This document shows, piece by piece, positions 24,225-33,095 of a DNA stretch of 49,279 nucleotides; position 1 is the stretch's first letter, and every line of letters starts with the position of its first letter. The stretch is from Candidatus Gastranaerophilales bacterium (lineage in GTDB: Bacteria; Cyanobacteriota; Vampirovibrionia; Gastranaerophilales; Gastranaerophilaceae), in contig CALVHD010000014.1 of assembly GCA_944327245.1 (NCBI GenBank), positions 1-49,279 of the forward strand, read 5' to 3'. A model generated the notes under the pieces. That model was not told where the DNA came from and did not search any database. It saw only the letters and a program-made list of their open reading frames with translations. Position numbers and translations under genes: made by a program.

Positions 24225-25502
24225 TTATTTATCAAAATGTTGTTTAAATAATTTCATAGAGCAATATGAGCCGCACATTGTGCAAGGTTTTCCTTCTTTT
24301 GCAACATCAACACCGTCAAAAGCATTTCTGTCAATACAATTTTCAATTTGACCTTTCCAGTCAAGGTCAACTCTTGCTTTAGATATTAAGAAATTTTTCT
24401 CAACTGCGTCTTTGTTTCCTCTTGCTAAATCGGCGCAATGTGCTGCTATTTTTGCAGTTATTATCCCTTCTCTTACTTGCGCCGAATTAGGCAAACTGAT
24501 ATGTTCAGCCGGAGTTACATAGCACATAAAATCAGCGCCATGGTATGCAGCTAATGTGCCGCCGATTGCAGAAGTTATATGATCATACCCCGGTGCACAA
24601 TCGCAAGCTAATGGCCCAAGAACATATAATGGAGCATAATCGGTTAATTCTTTTATTGTTTTTATCATAGATGGAATTTTATCTAAAGAAACGTGTCCGG
24701 GGCCCTCTACCATAGCTTGAACACCTGCTTTTCTTGCACGTTTTACCAATTCGCCCAACACAATTGTTTCAGCAACTTGAGCTCTGTCGCCGGCGTCTGC
24801 GGTACATCCCGGTCTTAGACCATCACCCAGTGAAAGAGTAACATCATATTTTTTTACTAAATCTAAAAGTTCATCATAATATTCATATAAAGGATTTTCT
24901 AAACCTGTTTTTTTAATCCAGCAAGCAAGCATAGAACCGCCTCTTGATACAATACCGGTTAGTCTTTTTTGCTTTTCAAGCTGATCTATAACAAACCTTG
25001 TAACACCACAATGCACAGTAATAAAATCGACACCGTCAAGACATTGCTTTTCTATATCTGAAAATAACTTATCTTTTGATAATTTTGCTATATCCTTAAA
25101 TTCATCAAGCGCTTCTTTTCCTGCTTGATACATTGGCACTGTGCCGATTGGAAGCTTTGTTGCAGCAATAATTGCTTGTCTTGTTTCATCAACATAATTT
25201 CCTGTAGATAAATCCATTAAAACATCGGCGCCTGCTTGCTCAATTACTCTTGTTTTATCTAATTCCTCAGCAATAGACGATTTTTCATTAGACGTGCCTA
25301 TATTTGCATTTATTTTTACTTTTAGGCCTTCTCCAACTGCAACAGGAATTGAGTCAGTTCTTAAATTATTTTTTAATATAACAACTCTGCCTTGGGCAAC
25401 TTTTTCTCTTATATATTCAACATCAACCTTTTCAATTCTTGCAACTTGATACATTTCATCAGTTACAGCTCCCTTTTGAGCTTCCAACATTTGCGTTGTC
25501 AT
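24225..25502 (-). CDS. thiC: Phosphomethylpyrimidine synthase ThiC
   Basis: Radical-SAM enzyme turning aminoimidazole ribotide into HMP-phosphate, the pyrimidine half of thiamine. The 425-residue protein shows family blocks VHCGVTRFV, SRGGSMLACW, SLGDGLRPGC, VEGPGHV, LGPLACDCAPGYDHITSAIGG and YVTPAEHISLPN. The C-terminal cluster motif reads CTMCGSYC, i.e. C-x2-C-x3-C, one residue shorter than the C-x2-C-x4-C of the Escherichia type; I believe this belongs to the short ThiC lineage common in anaerobes. AGGAGA precedes the ATG. It is the second gene after the class II aldolase gene (nine bases between). No TPP riboswitch is visible before the operon. Confidence 0.96.
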   Translation of the reverse strand: MTTQMLEAQKGAVTDEMYQVARIEKVDVEYIREKVAQGRVVILKNNLRTDSIPVAVGEGLKVKINANIGTSNEKSSIAEELDKTRVIEQAGADVLMDLSTGNYVDETRQAIIAATKLPIGTVPMYQAGKEALDEFKDIAKLSKDKLFSDIEKQCLDGVDFITVHCGVTRFVIDQLEKQKRLTGIVSRGGSMLACWIKKTGLENPLYEYYDELLDLVKKYDVTLSLGDGLRPGCTADAGDRAQVAETIVLGELVKRARKAGVQAMVEGPGHVSLDKIPSMIKTIKELTDYAPLYVLGPLACDCAPGYDHITSAIGGTLAAYHGADFMCYVTPAEHISLPNSAQVREGIITAKIAAHCADLARGNKDAVEKNFLISKARVDLDWKGQIENCIDRNAFDGVDVAKEGKPCTMCGSYCSMKLFKQHFDK

Positions 25503-25511
25503 ATAGTTCTC

Positions 25512-26150
25512 CTATTTTTTAATATATCGTTGTCTAATTTCAGCTACTTGCTTTTTATTTAAATATTTGGCACTTGAAATAACCTCAGCACCAAAATATG
25601 TTTGCACATAAGCTCTTAATGATTCTATTTGATAAAAAGCATTTTGCAAAGTATCTGCACCTAATACTACGCCATGGTTTTGCAGTAATGCCACATTGTT
25701 ATTTTTTTCAAAACAAATTCCGACTGCTTCTGCCAATTCAATTGTAGAAGGGCAATAGTAAGGAATAAGCGGAATTTCATCATAAATTAATGCAAAATCC
25801 GGTAATATCGGCTTATTTATAGGTCTTTGAGCAACACAAAAAGCTGTAATCAAAGGACAATGACAATGAATAATAGCATTAATGTCATCTCTTTTGGTAT
25901 AGATTTCAGTGTGCATAATCTTTTCACTGGAAGGTTTCTTTGTGCCGTTAATTACATTACCATCATAGTCAATTAAAACAATATCATCTTCATTCATATC
26001 GTTAAGACAAACGCCGCTCGAAGTAATTAAAATCCCTTCCGGAGTTTTAAGAGAAATGTTACCGCTTGTCGAAGGGGACATATCTTTTTGATAAAGTCTT
26101 TTAGACCAATATAAAATATCATTTTTTGAACCTTGTTCACTAAATTGCAT
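25512..26150 (-). CDS. Class II aldolase/adducin-family protein
   Basis: A 212-residue zinc enzyme of the AraD/FucA fold. Visible family features: SPSTSGNISLKTPEGILITSSG at the N terminus, the acidic KPSSEKIMHTEIY, metal His in IIHCHCPLI, and NHGVV with the third His near residue 160. It could be a sugar-phosphate aldolase, epimerase or methylthioribulose-phosphate dehydratase; the residues visible do not decide. It is first in an operon with thiC (nine-base gap), with GAGGAG before its ATG. The pairing with thiC might point to handling of a pentose- or aldehyde-type by-product, but that is conjecture. Confidence 0.85.
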   Translation of the reverse strand: MQFSEQGSKNDILYWSKRLYQKDMSPSTSGNISLKTPEGILITSSGVCLNDMNEDDIVLIDYDGNVINGTKKPSSEKIMHTEIYTKRDDINAIIHCHCPLITAFCVAQRPINKPILPDFALIYDEIPLIPYYCPSTIELAEAVGICFEKNNNVALLQNHGVVLGADTLQNAFYQIESLRAYVQTYFGAEVISSAKYLNKKQVAEIRQRYIKK

Positions 26151-26235
26151 TTTAACTCCTCAATTTTATAATTTATATTGTACTAAAAAAATATTTATGT
26201 TTAAATATATTTAGCAATATTTATATAAAACAATA

Positions 26236-27141
26236 TTGACTCTTTTAGAAAGTTGGTTTAAAACCATTAAAAATATTAAATTAGCCAAAAACGCGGGTTT
26301 TTGTTATGGCGTTAAAAGAGCCGTTGAAACCACAAAAAGACTAAAAAAAGAAAACCCTGATAAAAAAATTTCTGTTTTAGGTGAACTTATACACAATTCA
26401 CATGTAATTTCAGAATTAGAAAGTTTAGGAATTGAAACAATCCATGCTCCTAAAGCAAATGCAGCCGGAATATGCATAATAAGAAGTCACGGCGAAAGTT
26501 GTGATGTTTTTGAACAAGTAAAAGAATGTGGGTATGAGATTGTTGATTTAACTTGTTTTGACGTTAAAAAAGTCCAATCAAAAGCTGTAAATTTAGCTAA
26601 AGATGGTTTTTTGGTAATCATTTTAGGAAAAAAAGAACATCCTGAAGTAAAAGCAATATGCGCCAATGCTAAAAAAGAAGCTCAAAATCCGGACTTTGTT
26701 TATGTTGCTTCCAGTGTTGAAGCATTAAAAGATATTGAATTGAAAATTAAATCTGCAAAAAAAGTCGGTGTTGTTCTTCAAACTACACAGACTTTTGAAT
26801 ATCTTTTAGACGTTATCGATTATCTGTCTAATATTTGCAAAGTATTAAAAATTGAAAACACAATATGCCCATCTACCTCACTAAGGCAAAATGAAGCAAA
26901 AAAACTTGCACTAGAGTCTGATTTAATGGTTGTAGTGGGTTCAAAAAAAAGTGCTAACACATCACACTTGGCTGAAATTTTAAAAAAAATTACAAACACA
27001 ATCCATATTGAACATCAAGATGAATTAACAAATTATCTTGATGTAATTAAAAATGCAGAAAACATAGGTGTTACAGCAGGAGCATCAACACCTGATTCAA
27101 TTATAAACGAAGTCATTAAAAAATTAGAAAGTATAAATTAG
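26236..27141 (+). CDS. ispH: 4-hydroxy-3-methylbut-2-enyl diphosphate reductase IspH
   Basis: Last step of the MEP isoprenoid pathway: the iron-sulfur enzyme making IPP and DMAPP. The three cluster ligands are present: Cys23 in AKNAGFCYGVKRAV, Cys107 in DLTCFDVKKV (the family usually has TCP here) and Cys211 in NTICPSTSLRQ. The diphosphate-binding His in LGELIHN and EHPEV are also kept. Length 301. The start is uncertain: TTG at 26236 is used here; it has no Shine-Dalgarno but lies six bases after TATAAA, so it may be leaderless. An ATT codon nearer to the conserved strand is another possibility. rpsA follows after 14 bases; ispH and S1 genes are adjacent or fused in several bacteria. Confidence 0.94.
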   Translation: MTLLESWFKTIKNIKLAKNAGFCYGVKRAVETTKRLKKENPDKKISVLGELIHNSHVISELESLGIETIHAPKANAAGICIIRSHGESCDVFEQVKECGYEIVDLTCFDVKKVQSKAVNLAKDGFLVIILGKKEHPEVKAICANAKKEAQNPDFVYVASSVEALKDIELKIKSAKKVGVVLQTTQTFEYLLDVIDYLSNICKVLKIENTICPSTSLRQNEAKKLALESDLMVVVGSKKSANTSHLAEILKKITNTIHIEHQDELTNYLDVIKNAENIGVTAGASTPDSIINEVIKKLESIN

Positions 27142-27155
27142 AAAGGAAAAAATAA

Positions 27156-28223
27156 ATGTCAAACGAAACAATGACAAATGAAGAATTTGAACAATTATTG
27201 TTAAATTCCTACACTTACAAAATTAATGTTGCAGACGTTGTAAAAGGCGTTGTAGTAAAAAAAGAAAAAGACGGATATCTTGTTGATATCGGAGCAAAAA
27301 CAGAAGCATTTTTACCAAACAGAGAAATTTCAAATTTCCCTGACAAAAATGTTGATGACATTATTAAATTATGGGACGAAAAAGAATTCTATATCATAAA
27401 AGATGAAGAAGATGATGAAGTTGCCATTCTTTCATTGAAAAAAGTTTCATGTGCACAAGCTTGGCAAAAGCTTGCTGAAATCAAAAACAACAATGAAAAT
27501 TGCATGGCAAAAGTTTTATCATCTGTTAAAGGCGGTCTAATTGCTGAAATTGAAGGTTTAAGAGGTTTCATTCCATCAAGCCAATTAAGAACCGGTGCAC
27601 CATCTGAAATGCAAGTAGATCAAGAAATCGAAGTAAAAATCTTAGAAGCTGATCCAAAAAGAAATAAACTTATCCTATCTCAAAGACAAGTTTACACTCA
27701 ACAAAGAGAAATGGTTGCTGATGAAATTATCTCAAAATTAGCTGTTGATCAAATTGTTGAAGGTGAAGTTGTGAGAATTGCTGATTTTGGAGCATTTGTT
27801 GATATTGAAGGAATTGACGGCTTGCTTCCAATTTCTGAAATTTCTTGGGAAAGAATTAAACATCCGTCTGATGTTATTCAATTAGGTCAAAAAATTCAAG
27901 TTAAAATTATTAAAATTGACGAAGATTTAAAAAGAATTTCTCTTTCTCTTAAGAGAATGGGTGCAAATCCTTGGGAAGAAATTGTTGACAAATTCAAAGA
28001 AGGCGATGTAATTAAAGGCACAATTAATAAAATTACTTCTTTTGGTGCATTCATCAACATATACCCCGGCGTAGAAGCATTATTACCATCATCTGAAATA
28101 GCTGATGGTCAAGTTAATATCAATTCTATGTTTAATTTAGGAGATGAAGTTGAAGTGTTGATTAAAAAATTCACTCCTCAAGAACACAGAATTGGTCTAT
28201 CAATGAAAGATATACAAAAATAA
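27156..28223 (+). CDS. rpsA: Ribosomal protein S1-like protein with four S1 domains
   Basis: A 355-residue RNA-binding protein built of four S1 OB-folds (about 22-95, 105-175, 190-262 and 275-350). Domains 3 and 4 are canonical (GEVVRIADFGAFVDIEGIDG; GTINKITSFGAFINIYPGVE). Domain 1 resembles the ribosome-docking domain (GVVVKKEKDGYLVDIGAKTE). It helps load mRNAs on the 30S subunit, which would matter for the mRNAs here lacking Shine-Dalgarno sites. The ATG follows GAAAGGA. Shorter than the six-domain S1 of Gammaproteobacteria. It is in an operon with ispH and ends in a strong terminator. Confidence 0.93.
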   Translation: MSNETMTNEEFEQLLLNSYTYKINVADVVKGVVVKKEKDGYLVDIGAKTEAFLPNREISNFPDKNVDDIIKLWDEKEFYIIKDEEDDEVAILSLKKVSCAQAWQKLAEIKNNNENCMAKVLSSVKGGLIAEIEGLRGFIPSSQLRTGAPSEMQVDQEIEVKILEADPKRNKLILSQRQVYTQQREMVADEIISKLAVDQIVEGEVVRIADFGAFVDIEGIDGLLPISEISWERIKHPSDVIQLGQKIQVKIIKIDEDLKRISLSLKRMGANPWEEIVDKFKEGDVIKGTINKITSFGAFINIYPGVEALLPSSEIADGQVNINSMFNLGDEVEVLIKKFTPQEHRIGLSMKDIQK

Positions 28224-28240
28224 TCGTATATTGATAATAA

Positions 28241-28270
28241 AAGAGCGGCATATTTTAGCCGCTCTTTTTT
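28241..28270. terminator. Bidirectional terminator after rpsA
   Basis: AAGAGCGGC pairs with GCCGCTCTT around an 8-nt loop, followed by T. The upstream A-run gives the T-tail for the converging minus-strand gene, whose stop lies in the right-hand edge. Confidence 0.92.
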
Positions 28271-29201
28271 AGTCGAAATTATCATAATCTTCTTTTGCCT
28301 GTAAAACATCATATATTGTCTGTAAGGACATTTCAGGGTCTGACATATATTTATAAACTAACGGATTTTTTAGTCTTAAAAAATTCATCAAATATATGGC
28401 TGTAAAATCCGAATTGTTTGACAAAAATTCTTGTTCATCATCTAATAAACGCTTAACAACCTGAACATTTTGCTCATTAGCTTCTGAAATAATTATGGCT
28501 AAAGGAAAACTAAATTCCTTATCATAACCTAAATCTTGCGCATAAGCTAATACATCTGCTGCAATATGAGCTTTCTTTTCTGTTTCCACACCCATTAGAG
28601 CATTTACAATAGCATTATTATTAAAATTTCTATCATTAAGCAGTGCTTTTGCTATAGATTCATTATATTTATTTGTATAATGCAAAACTTCCAACATCAT
28701 TCTTTTTGTATAACTTTTAGGCGAAGTTTTCTTTCCAAAATGAGCGTTTAAAGTATTTATGATTTTGCTTGTTTCATTTTGCTCTTCAATTACATCATCT
28801 GTAATAAATTTTTTCTTTAATTGTTGATATACTCTTATAACTGCTTTTAAATCATCTGCGGATTTTGAAGCATAATTAAACATTCGATTTTTAGTTTCGC
28901 TTGGGAGTTTAACAAATTCATCAATGTGTCTAGCTAGGTTTTGCACATCAACTTCCGGTTTAATATGCAATGTTTGAAAAATTTCAGCTTTTTTAATTTC
29001 CTCAGTTGTAAATCCATCTTGAATTAACTGCAAATATAAACTTACCACCGGATTATTTAAAAATGATCGCATATCAACGTTATAATAAGTTATTTGAGAT
29101 TCATTATCTTGCTTATTTACGCCTTTAAATGATACTTGTTTTGCCTTAGAGCTTATTTTACTGATATTATCATAATTAAATGTTGCAGAATAAATTTGCA
29201 T
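28269..29201 (-). CDS. Hypothetical helical protein with N-terminal SFKG tag
   Basis: A 310-residue protein I cannot assign. After a polar start (MQIYSATFNYDN) comes KAKQVSFKGVNKQ, the F-K-G motif that recurs near the N terminus of two other proteins here. The rest is predicted helical, with many short amphipathic segments (FVKLPSETKNRMFNYASKSA; AIVNALMGVETEKKAHIAAD), like an alpha-solenoid. It has no signal peptide or membrane segment and no Cys. A 13-bp inverted repeat lies in its upstream region. The ribosome site is weak (GGATTG). Confidence 0.72.
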   Translation of the reverse strand: MQIYSATFNYDNISKISSKAKQVSFKGVNKQDNESQITYYNVDMRSFLNNPVVSLYLQLIQDGFTTEEIKKAEIFQTLHIKPEVDVQNLARHIDEFVKLPSETKNRMFNYASKSADDLKAVIRVYQQLKKKFITDDVIEEQNETSKIINTLNAHFGKKTSPKSYTKRMMLEVLHYTNKYNESIAKALLNDRNFNNNAIVNALMGVETEKKAHIAADVLAYAQDLGYDKEFSFPLAIIISEANEQNVQVVKRLLDDEQEFLSNNSDFTAIYLMNFLRLKNPLVYKYMSDPEMSLQTIYDVLQAKEDYDNFD

Positions 29202-29208
29202 AGTACAA

Positions 29209-29250
29209 TCCGTTTCTTTTTATTTAATAAACTTATAAAAAAGAAACGGA
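29209..29250. repeat. Perfect 13-bp inverted repeat upstream of the SFKG-tagged gene
   Basis: TCCGTTTCTTTTT (29209-29221) and AAAAAGAAACGGA (29238-29250), 16-nt spacer, ending eight bases before the gene start on the minus strand. Could be an operator, a leader hairpin, or (as an RNA read leftwards) a terminator-like stem without a T-tail. Confidence 0.6.
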
Positions 29251-29302
29251 CTATATATTGATATTCAATTATTTAATATTTACAAATCTAAATATTAAAT
29301 AA

Positions 29303-29500
29303 TTAACCTCTTTTAACAACTGTGGTTAATGGTTCACCATAACTGTCAAAATGACCTGATGTTTCTTCTATCGTATAAGTGATTGTTTCATCTTTTGCTT
29401 TTAAATCATTTGCCAATTTTATTGCGTCATTAATATTTGAGTACTCCCCAACTAAATCCGCATTGTATGAACCGCTTTTTTTAACAAATACATTATACAT
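29303..29500 (-). CDS. Small hypothetical protein
   Basis: A 65-residue protein starting MYNVFVKKSGSY with a clean AGGAG at good distance, so translation is credible. The pattern of strand, helix (INDAIKLANDLKAK), and two strands with Thr-rich ends (ETITYTIEETSG) suggests a small alpha/beta fold. No Cys, no membrane segment, no recognised family. It may be co-transcribed with acpS, which ends 30 bases upstream of it. Confidence 0.65.
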   Translation of the reverse strand: MYNVFVKKSGSYNADLVGEYSNINDAIKLANDLKAKDETITYTIEETSGHFDSYGEPLTTVVKRG

Positions 29501-29530
29501 AACATACTCCTTATTTATAACTTTAAAATA

Positions 29531-29884
29531 TCACTCAATTATAACAAATGCAATTGACTTATTTTTATCATGTGAAATTGAAAGTAAAATTTTATATTTT
29601 TTTAATTCATCGATTAAAATATTAACCCCAACAGAGCCATTGTTGTTTTTAAAAATTTCAATTTTAGAATATGGAATTAAATTATTGTAAATATTGCTAA
29701 ATGCTTTTACAACAGCCTCTTTGGCACAAAATCGTGCGCAAAGGTGCGGGGCCGGAAATCTTTTGTTAAAGCAATAATTCAACTCAGTATCCGTAAAGAT
29801 TTTTTTTAGAAATTTTCCATCCTTATTTGGAGTCTTATTTTCAAATCTTGAATTATCTTCTATATCTACACCAATTGCTAACAT
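29531..29884 (-). CDS. acpS: Holo-[acyl-carrier-protein] synthase AcpS
   Basis: Transfers 4'-phosphopantetheine from CoA to acyl carrier protein. The start at 29884 gives the normal opening MLAIGVDIED with the metal Asp; an upstream extension in the same frame is low-complexity and unlikely. The Mg-binding Glu lies in CARFCAKEAVVKAFS, near the middle, and LLSISHDKNKSIAFV closes the protein; 117 residues fit the family. No Shine-Dalgarno is present, and TATTAT ends six bases before the ATG, so it is a leaderless candidate. It lies behind the rpsR terminator, hence needs its own promoter. Confidence 0.92.
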   Translation of the reverse strand: MLAIGVDIEDNSRFENKTPNKDGKFLKKIFTDTELNYCFNKRFPAPHLCARFCAKEAVVKAFSNIYNNLIPYSKIEIFKNNNGSVGVNILIDELKKYKILLSISHDKNKSIAFVIIE

Positions 29885-29944
29885 AAAAAAATAATAACAT
29901 AAATAACAATATATATAATAAATAAATTTTACATTTAAATCAAA

Positions 29945-29966
29945 AAGTCCGGCATTCACCGGACTT
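29945..29966 (-). terminator. Terminator of the rpsF-ssb-rpsR operon
   Basis: Stem AAGTCCGG/CCGGACTT with a 6-nt loop; read on the minus strand it is followed by TTTTTGATTT. It lies 21 bases past the rpsR stop. Confidence 0.85.
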
Positions 29967-29987
29967 ATTGTTAATTAATAAAGAAAA

Positions 29988-30221
29988 TTAATTGTCAAAA
30001 ACATATGCTAATAATCCTGCTTCTCTTGCCTTTTTAACAGCATTTGAGAGCATTCTTTGATGTTTTGCACAAGTTCCAGTAATTCTTCTTGGAAGAATTT
30101 TACCGGCTTCAGATAAAAATCTTTTTAATTTAGACACATCTTTATAATCTAAACATTCGATTTTATCATTGCAAAAAGAGCAATTCTTTTTCTTTTTAAC
30201 ATCTTTTAAATCTTTAGCCAT
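29988..30221 (-). CDS. rpsR: 30S ribosomal protein S18
   Basis: A 77-residue primary rRNA-binding protein of the small-subunit platform, partner of S6. Family core: [19 protein letters not shown], then [20 protein letters not shown] and ARE-GLL. The N terminus has [12 protein letters not shown], a Cys-containing version that may hold zinc. Third gene of the classical rpsF-ssb-rpsR order and followed by a terminator. Confidence 0.97.
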   Translation of the reverse strand: MAKDLKDVKKKKNCSFCNDKIECLDYKDVSKLKRFLSEAGKILPRRITGTCAKHQRMLSNAVKKAREAGLLAYVFDN

Positions 30222-30260
30222 TTTAATTAGTTTTTCCTTTTCTAGTTTTTTCGACCACCG

Positions 30261-30665
30261 TTAAAACGGTATTTCATCTTCATCTATCAAATCTTGAGCA
30301 ATTTCATCCTGATTAAACGAAACAATATTATCAGACTTAACTTCAGATGAAACTGAGCTATTTTGAGAATTTTGACCAATTTTTTCAACAGCATTTGCAT
30401 TTATCTCAAAAACTTTTTTATCTTTGCCGTTTGGTAATTTATAAGTATTGACCTGCAATCTGCCTTCAATAGCAACATTATCGCCTTGGGCTATTGTTGC
30501 TGAAATATTTTCAGCCAAATTTCCAAACGCCACTACTCTCAATATTGTTTCATTCTGTGAATCAATATTAACACTAAACCCTGCGATTGCCATATCGTTC
30601 TGAGTAAAACGTTTTTCAGGTGCCTTAACAACTACACCCGTTACAAATGCTTTTGCAAATGACAT
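30261..30665 (-). CDS. ssb: Single-stranded DNA-binding protein
   Basis: A 134-residue OB-fold protein binding single-stranded DNA in replication and repair. Blocks: MSFAKAFVTGVVVKAPEKR, LRVVAFGNLAENI, GDNVAIEGRLQVNTY, and the acidic tip DLIDEDEIPF that recruits partner proteins. I start at ATG 30665, just after the rpsF stop (a TAA, T, ATG junction) with AAGGA upstream; a GTG nine bases earlier is in frame but too near that site. The sequence is divergent in the N-terminal half, and shorter than typical 160-180-residue SSBs. Confidence 0.92.
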   Translation of the reverse strand: MSFAKAFVTGVVVKAPEKRFTQNDMAIAGFSVNIDSQNETILRVVAFGNLAENISATIAQGDNVAIEGRLQVNTYKLPNGKDKKVFEINANAVEKIGQNSQNSSVSSEVKSDNIVSFNQDEIAQDLIDEDEIPF

Positions 30666-30666
30666 A

Positions 30667-30957
30667 TTATGCACATTCCTTATTAGTAAACATTACGCGA
30701 ATAACAGAATCTGTCAACTTCAATTGTCTTTTTAAATCAACAACTTTGTCTTCAGGTAAAGTTATAACTTGATTTACCATAAAACCGTCAGTAAAACCTT
30801 TAACTTCATAAGCAAGTTTCTTTCTGCCCATTTTATCGCAATTAACAACTTCACCGCCCAGTGAAGAAATAATTTCTTCTACACGAGCAACAACTTTATC
30901 TGCTTCTTCATTATCTAAATTTGGTTTGATTATTGTAAATAAATCGTATTTTTTCAT
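30667..30957 (-). CDS. rpsF: 30S ribosomal protein S6
   Basis: A 96-residue protein that pairs with S18 on the platform of the small subunit. Conserved N-terminal YDLFTIIKPNLDNEEAD, GRKKLAYEVKGFTDGFM and the C-terminal LKLTDSVIRVMFT. First gene of the operon, with AAAGGAG before the ATG. Confidence 0.97.
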   Translation of the reverse strand: MKKYDLFTIIKPNLDNEEADKVVARVEEIISSLGGEVVNCDKMGRKKLAYEVKGFTDGFMVNQVITLPEDKVVDLKRQLKLTDSVIRVMFTNKECA

Positions 30958-31060
30958 AGTTTCTCCTTTGGTGATTATATATGAAGGATAATATCACGAA
31001 CATGTCTACAATACAAGAAAAAAATGTATTAGAGTTAATATATTGGATTTTTATGATAAT

Positions 31061-31855
31061 TTAGTCAAAATATTCACCGCAAAAAACGCATTTTGCTGGC
31101 CCTTGCATATATACATGGTTATTTTCATTGTAGTCAATATTTAATACACCGCCGGGCAATACAACATCGCATTTTCTTGATATTAAACCTCGTTTAACGC
31201 CAGCCACAACACTTGCACAAGCACCTGTGCCGCAAGCAAGGGTAATTCCGCAGCCTCTTTCCCAAACATTCATTTTAATCCTATTTGGTGAAATAATATT
31301 AACAAATTCGACATTTGTTTTTTCAGGAAACATAGGATCAATTTCAATTGAAGGACCGAATGCGCGCGCTTGAATTTGCGCATCTTCTTCACAATATATA
31401 ACACAGTGAGGATTGCCCATAGAAACAGCCGTTGCATCATAGCTTTGTATCTGAAAATTAAGAGAATTTTCGCAATTGACCGGAATTAAAGATGGTTCTA
31501 ATACTGGTTCACCCATATCAACCAAAACATTTCCATTAGGTAGAATTTCAGGTGTGATTATACCCGCCAGAGTTTCAACGCTAAATTTATCTTTATTTAT
31601 GAAATTGTGTTTTCTGACAAATTTTGCAAAACATCTTATCCCATTTCCGCACATTTGTGCTACCGTTCCGTCAGAGTTATAAAACTTCCATCCAATATCA
31701 GCAACATCAGACTCTGTCGGACAAAACAGACCGTCAGCACCGACACCAAAGTTTCTGTCACACATTTTCAAAGCTAAATCAGATGTAGCAACATCGTCAA
31801 ATAATATTACAAAATCATTTCCCAAACCCTGCCATTTTTCAAATTTTATTGACAT
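31061..31855 (-). CDS. dapF: Diaminopimelate epimerase DapF
   Basis: Interconverts LL- and meso-diaminopimelate, for lysine and peptidoglycan cross-links. The 264-residue enzyme has the two catalytic Cys in MCGNGIRCFAKF and LACGTGACASV, and the substrate-binding GLGNDFVILFD near the N terminus and GNPHCVIYCE in the middle. Good AAGGA site. Last of four closely packed genes (TPR protein, trpS, M20 peptidase, dapF; gaps of about ten bases). Confidence 0.96.
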   Translation of the reverse strand: MSIKFEKWQGLGNDFVILFDDVATSDLALKMCDRNFGVGADGLFCPTESDVADIGWKFYNSDGTVAQMCGNGIRCFAKFVRKHNFINKDKFSVETLAGIITPEILPNGNVLVDMGEPVLEPSLIPVNCENSLNFQIQSYDATAVSMGNPHCVIYCEEDAQIQARAFGPSIEIDPMFPEKTNVEFVNIISPNRIKMNVWERGCGITLACGTGACASVVAGVKRGLISRKCDVVLPGGVLNIDYNENNHVYMQGPAKCVFCGEYFD

Positions 31856-31865
31856 AATTTTCCTT

Positions 31866-33083
31866 TTATTTATTGTATTCTAAAAAAACTTCTTTAATAA
31901 AATCATACCCCTTTTTAAGGCTTTCAATGCTTACTTTTTCATTTGGTGAATGCATTGAATAAATATCTGCAACGCCAACCAATACCGGTAAGAATTTTTT
32001 ATTATATTTGTTTAATTTATTTGCATAAATATGTGTTTCTGCACCAGCGTGAAATGATTGAACCTTGACGGGTATGTTTAAGTTTAATCCGACTTTTTTT
32101 GCAATTTGAGCCATTTCTTGGTTTTCAGATTTTTCAAAAGGAAGCATATGGATTGAAACTTTCATAGCTGCATTTGCCCATTCTTTATATTTAGCATTAA
32201 ACTTATCAATTTTCTTTTGAAATTTATTTAGTAAATCTTGTTCGTATTTTTTAACGGAACTACGAAGAGAATAATGTGCATAAGCTTTAGTATTAATCAC
32301 ATTATCGGCAGAAAGCGAAACCAAAGTTTTAGAATAAGGTTTATCAATCTCTGTTTTATCTAACAATCTTTCAATACCAATGTCGGTAGCACCGGCAACA
32401 ATTGAACCGAGATTACAAGATGTTATAGTGGCATTGTTTTCAGTTTTATATACACCGTTTGGAAGCTTAGAAACCAAATCAGCAATTAATTTAGCAGCAT
32501 TATAACGTTTTTTGTCCTGAATATCATTGCCGCTATGACCGCCTAATTTTGTAGTAACTTCAATATCAATTTTTGTGTAGCCGGCACCTGCAATCTCAAA
32601 ATTACCAAGCTTATCAGAATCAAGAACAAGTACATTCTCGCTTTCCAATTCATTAAATTTAACATTATTTATACCGCTCATAGATGTTTCTTCATCTCTT
32701 GTAAAAACAATTTCAAGTCCGCCGTGTTTGATTTGCGGATTTTTTGCTATATAAATTGCAACTCCAAGCGCAACCGCAACGCCAGCCTTATCATCAGCAC
32801 CAAGAGTTCTTGTTTTATCGCTTTCAAAAAATTGCCCGTCATCACTCACTTTAATGTTTACGGGCGAACTATTTCCAACAACATCCATATGAGCTGAAAG
32901 CAGTATTGGCTTTTTACCTTCGCAATTGGCGGGTATCTTTATAATTAAATTTTGATAATCATCATAATATGCATTTATGCCGTTTGTGTAGGTATATTCT
33001 AAAATCTTGTCAGATACTTTTTTTTCTCCCAATGATGGAGATGGAATTGAAACTAAATCCTTAAAAATACTAATAACATCCAT
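31866..33083 (-). CDS. M20-family metallopeptidase (PepT/PepD-like)
   Basis: A 405-residue dinuclear zinc exopeptidase. Metal and catalytic motifs: LLSAHMDVVG (His, Asp), GADDKAGVAVA (bridging Asp), FTRDEETSM (Glu general base and ligand), VLDSDKLG, and MHSPNEKVS (final His). HSGNDIQDKKRYNA is the dimerisation-domain block of peptidase T and its relatives, and FHAGAETHIYA supports a di/tripeptidase. No signal peptide, hence cytosolic. Ribosome site GAGGA. Between trpS and dapF with very short gaps, so it is a member of that operon, without an obvious metabolic link. Confidence 0.88.
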   Translation of the reverse strand: MDVISIFKDLVSIPSPSLGEKKVSDKILEYTYTNGINAYYDDYQNLIIKIPANCEGKKPILLSAHMDVVGNSSPVNIKVSDDGQFFESDKTRTLGADDKAGVAVALGVAIYIAKNPQIKHGGLEIVFTRDEETSMSGINNVKFNELESENVLVLDSDKLGNFEIAGAGYTKIDIEVTTKLGGHSGNDIQDKKRYNAAKLIADLVSKLPNGVYKTENNATITSCNLGSIVAGATDIGIERLLDKTEIDKPYSKTLVSLSADNVINTKAYAHYSLRSSVKKYEQDLLNKFQKKIDKFNAKYKEWANAAMKVSIHMLPFEKSENQEMAQIAKKVGLNLNIPVKVQSFHAGAETHIYANKLNKYNKKFLPVLVGVADIYSMHSPNEKVSIESLKKGYDFIKEVFLEYNK

Positions 33084-33095
33084 TTTAAAATCCTC

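Noticed and set aside
29885-29959. Longer AcpS start
   Set aside because: The extra 25 residues are Tyr/Phe/Cys-rich low-complexity sequence, overlap the rpsR terminator and lack a ribosome site; MLAIGVDIED is the family start.
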